DNA from: Metabacillus sediminilitoris
GTDB taxonomy: Bacteria > Bacillota > Bacilli > Bacillales > Bacillaceae
Assembly: GCF_009720625.1 (NCBI RefSeq)
Contig: NZ_CP046266.1
Coordinates: 498,501 to 562,500 of the forward strand
Length of the DNA stretch: 64,000 bases
Direction: 5' to 3'
The notes below the pieces were generated by a model. The model did no database searches, was not told the origin of the DNA, and saw only the letters and a program-made list of their open reading frames with translations. Shown here one piece after another: positions 62,458 through 64,000 of this stretch (its first letter is position 1; each line of letters opens with the position of its first letter). A program made the position numbers and the translations under genes.

Positions 62458-62919
62458 ATGTGGATACTTTTTTATCTTTTTTTTATACTGCTAAACATTC
62501 TTGTTATTTTCATCCCAAAAGTCTGAGAAAAATTGAGATTTATGCTGCAACCATGTTTGCACTATTTTTTGGGACTAATACAGACCTTATACTTGGAAGG
62601 TATTTTGATCTTTATAGCTATTTTGGAAAAGGTATCGAGGCAAAAGCTTTTATCGGGCAATATTTGTATTATATCCCTATTAATATCTTGTATCTCAACT
62701 ATTTTCCTCAGAATAAAGGGTTGAAAGCGAAAATTGGCTATATTCTATGCTGGACAGTCTTTTCAGTCTGGTTTGAATGGGTTGGCTGAACTAACTTCCT
62801 TTTTTAACTATACTGGATGGAAGCTCTGGTATTCTGCTCTAGCCTATCCACTTATTTTTACGATTCTTAGCTGTAATTTAAAATTGATAAAGATTTATAA
62901 AACAATAAGAACGGCTTAG
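62458..62919 (+). pseudogene. CBO0543-like membrane protein gene with two frameshifts
   Basis: Three overlapping frames together give one ~155-residue four-helix membrane protein. N-terminus MWILFYLFFILLNILVIFIP from ATG 62458 stops at TGA 62524; the middle (KSLRKIEIYAATMFALFF ...) is in the -1 frame; at ~62785-62790 the frame changes by +1 and continues AELTSFFNYTGWKLWYSA. Dropping one G at 62789 restores W-V-A-E-L. The joined protein resembles the CBO0543 family. The two shifts cancel each other. Either a pseudogene or sequencing errors. Confidence 0.6.
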
Positions 62920-62932
62920 CTGCAGCCGTTCT
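62908..62932. terminator. hairpin between the broken gene and ygzB
   Basis: AGAACGGCT / AGCCGTTCT, loop TAGCTGC; converging genes. Confidence 0.7.
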
Positions 62933-62938
62933 AAATTA

Positions 62939-63295
62939 CTATGTCTTTATTTTTTTGCGATTATAATCCTCATTAAATTCTTTACCTTCTAAATCCTTGT
63001 CCAATGTTAGCGGTTCCTTACAATACATGCACATATCAACACGTCCGAGTATTTTTGTAGGCTTTTCACATGAGGGACAAATGACTTGAACCGCTTTCGT
63101 TGAAAGCATCCCAATCCAAAAATACACGACTGTACTAGCGATGATTGAAATCATACCCAGCATCATAAAAATCGTCATTACCCACATATTTGTTCGAAAG
63201 AAAACACCAACATACATAATAATGAAACCAATAAAGATTAAGCTTAAAGCAAAAGTTCTTATTTTATTTATTTTACTAGTATATTTGCGAGCCAT
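62939..63295 (-). CDS. ygzB: YgzB membrane protein (DUF2614)
   Basis: 118 residues: two membrane helices (~14-34 and ~40-65), then a zinc-ribbon-like [21 protein letters not shown] with two CxxC pairs. Matches the UPF0295/YgzB family; function unknown. Strong GGGAGGTTATT ribosome site. Order perR-ygzB-ygxA as in B. subtilis. Confidence 0.9.
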   Translation of the reverse strand: MARKYTSKINKIRTFALSLIFIGFIIMYVGVFFRTNMWVMTIFMMLGMISIIASTVVYFWIGMLSTKAVQVICPSCEKPTKILGRVDMCMYCKEPLTLDKDLEGKEFNEDYNRKKIKT

Positions 63296-63559
63296 AACAA
63301 TAACCTCCCAGTTTTAATATAGCACAGGTTGCAGGGCAGATAAATTGTTAACTCAAATTAGAAATAATGTTTGTTTGTATGTTGATGTTATTTTATACTA
63401 TCAGAGTTAAATTTTTAGAAAATCGCATTTGAAAAAGTATCATACTTTGCTTTAATAATGAACGGCCTTTTCTTTATGTACTCCATTATGAGATTAGAAA
63501 AGGAATTTTGCTTTAATTTGTAGAAACAATAATAAAGCCTACATATTGGAGGAATAATG

Positions 63560-64000
63560 ATGGAAAACATTCTCCGTCCTATTTATCAAGAACGAGCAAG
63601 CCATGCAACTACATTGGCAATCATTATGATTGAAAAAAGACAGCAAATCTCCCCTACAACAGATAATTTTGATGTTGCATTACTTGTTATCGTTGATGAT
63701 TCAGAACAGGAACTTTTTATTAAACATTATGAGTTTGAAAATAAAATAGCGTCTTTAACTGTTATATCAAAAGAAGAGTTAAATGATTCAATCCTATTAG
63801 GAACAAATAGAAGAATGGTTGAATGGGTGTTAAATGGGAAAGTCCTATTTGACCGAAATGAATACATAGTAGATCTAATTGATCGTTTGCGAACCTTTCC
63901 TTTTTCAGAACGTAAACTGAAAATTGGGATTGAGTATGGAAAGCTAATAAGAAGATATATAGAAGGAAAAGCATTTTTTGAATCGAAACAACTGCTTGAT
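63560..64000 (+). CDS. ygxA: YgxA nucleotidyltransferase-like protein, N-terminal part
   Basis: 147 codons open to the right edge. ATG 63560 (or ATG 63557) follows TTGGAGG. Reads MENILRPIYQERASHATTLA, DNFDVALLVIVDD, LTVISKEELNDSILLGTNRR, LFDRNEYIVDLIDRLR. Matches YgxA, with a nucleotidyltransferase-like fold; substrate unknown. In B. subtilis an rRNA operon follows ygxA. Confidence 0.82.
   Translation, partial: MENILRPIYQERASHATTLAIIMIEKRQQISPTTDNFDVALLVIVDDSEQELFIKHYEFENKIASLTVISKEELNDSILLGTNRRMVEWVLNGKVLFDRNEYIVDLIDRLRTFPFSERKLKIGIEYGKLIRRYIEGKAFFESKQLLD

Overview
The window looks like a chromosomal piece of a low-GC, endospore-forming Bacillaceae. Spore genes (sspE, sspK) and a long run of genes with the content and order of the Bacillus subtilis yfh-yga-perR region (yfhD, yfhE, yfhF, recX, yfhH, sspK, yfhJ, yfhP, mutY, yfhS, fabL, sspE, ygaB, ygaC, ygaD, ygaE, gsaB/hemL, ygaF/bcp, perR, ygzB, ygxA) carry this. 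Genus cannot be fixed from the window alone; gene order is compared from memory of B. subtilis 168. Layout: (1) 1-5.8 kb is one operon: end of a solute-binding protein, a phosphodiesterase-type hydrolase, two ABC permeases, an ABC ATPase, a DeoR-type regulator and a PHP-domain hydrolase, probably for import and dephosphorylation of an organophosphorus compound. (2) 6.0-7.3 kb is a CoA-disulfide-reductase-like flavoenzyme. (3) 7.6-14.3 kb is a signalling cluster: hybrid histidine kinase, CheR-type methyltransferase (apparent start codon ATA), a second REC-PAS-PAS kinase and a sugar-type binding protein. (4) 14.6-21.4 kb has an amino-acid-oxidase-like flavoenzyme and a LacI-controlled operon (ThuA, two Gfo/Idh/MocA oxidoreductases, a TIM-barrel isomerase) with two matching operators, fitting keto-sugar metabolism. 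(5) 21.5-29.6 kb has an RlmI-like methyltransferase, a decayed T-box-like leader, RNA helicase yfmL, a phage-type amidase with DnaA boxes upstream, yfhD/yfhE, a GNAT gene behind a tRNA-like leader, an amidohydrolase and yfhF. (6) 29.7-45.1 kb is an accessory island between yfhF and recX, which are neighbours in B. subtilis. It holds a beta-helix protein, an acyltransferase, an MGDG-synthase-like glycosyltransferase, a MacB-type ABC exporter, a complete hyaluronan operon (hasA-hasC-hasB), a YusW-like secreted protein, orphan type VII secretion partners (YwqI/YwqH-like) and a NERD protein. (7) 45.2-64 kb is the conserved recX-ygxA core, with an ABC-2 exporter, a small K+ channel and a frameshifted membrane-protein gene. 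The most unusual content is non-coding. Arrays of a motif CGCTGATAT repeated every 20 bp occur at four places; two of them, sharing a 24-bp head in direct orientation, bracket the accessory island exactly. A hairpin-rich element (ACGGGCAGT...ACTGCCCGT) occurs at four loci, once as three tandem copies. A 67-nt tRNA-shaped sequence lies in the leader of a GNAT gene, where its T-arm competes with a strong hairpin and the Shine-Dalgarno sequence is itself in a hairpin. A degenerate T-box lies before yfmL. Function of these is inference.
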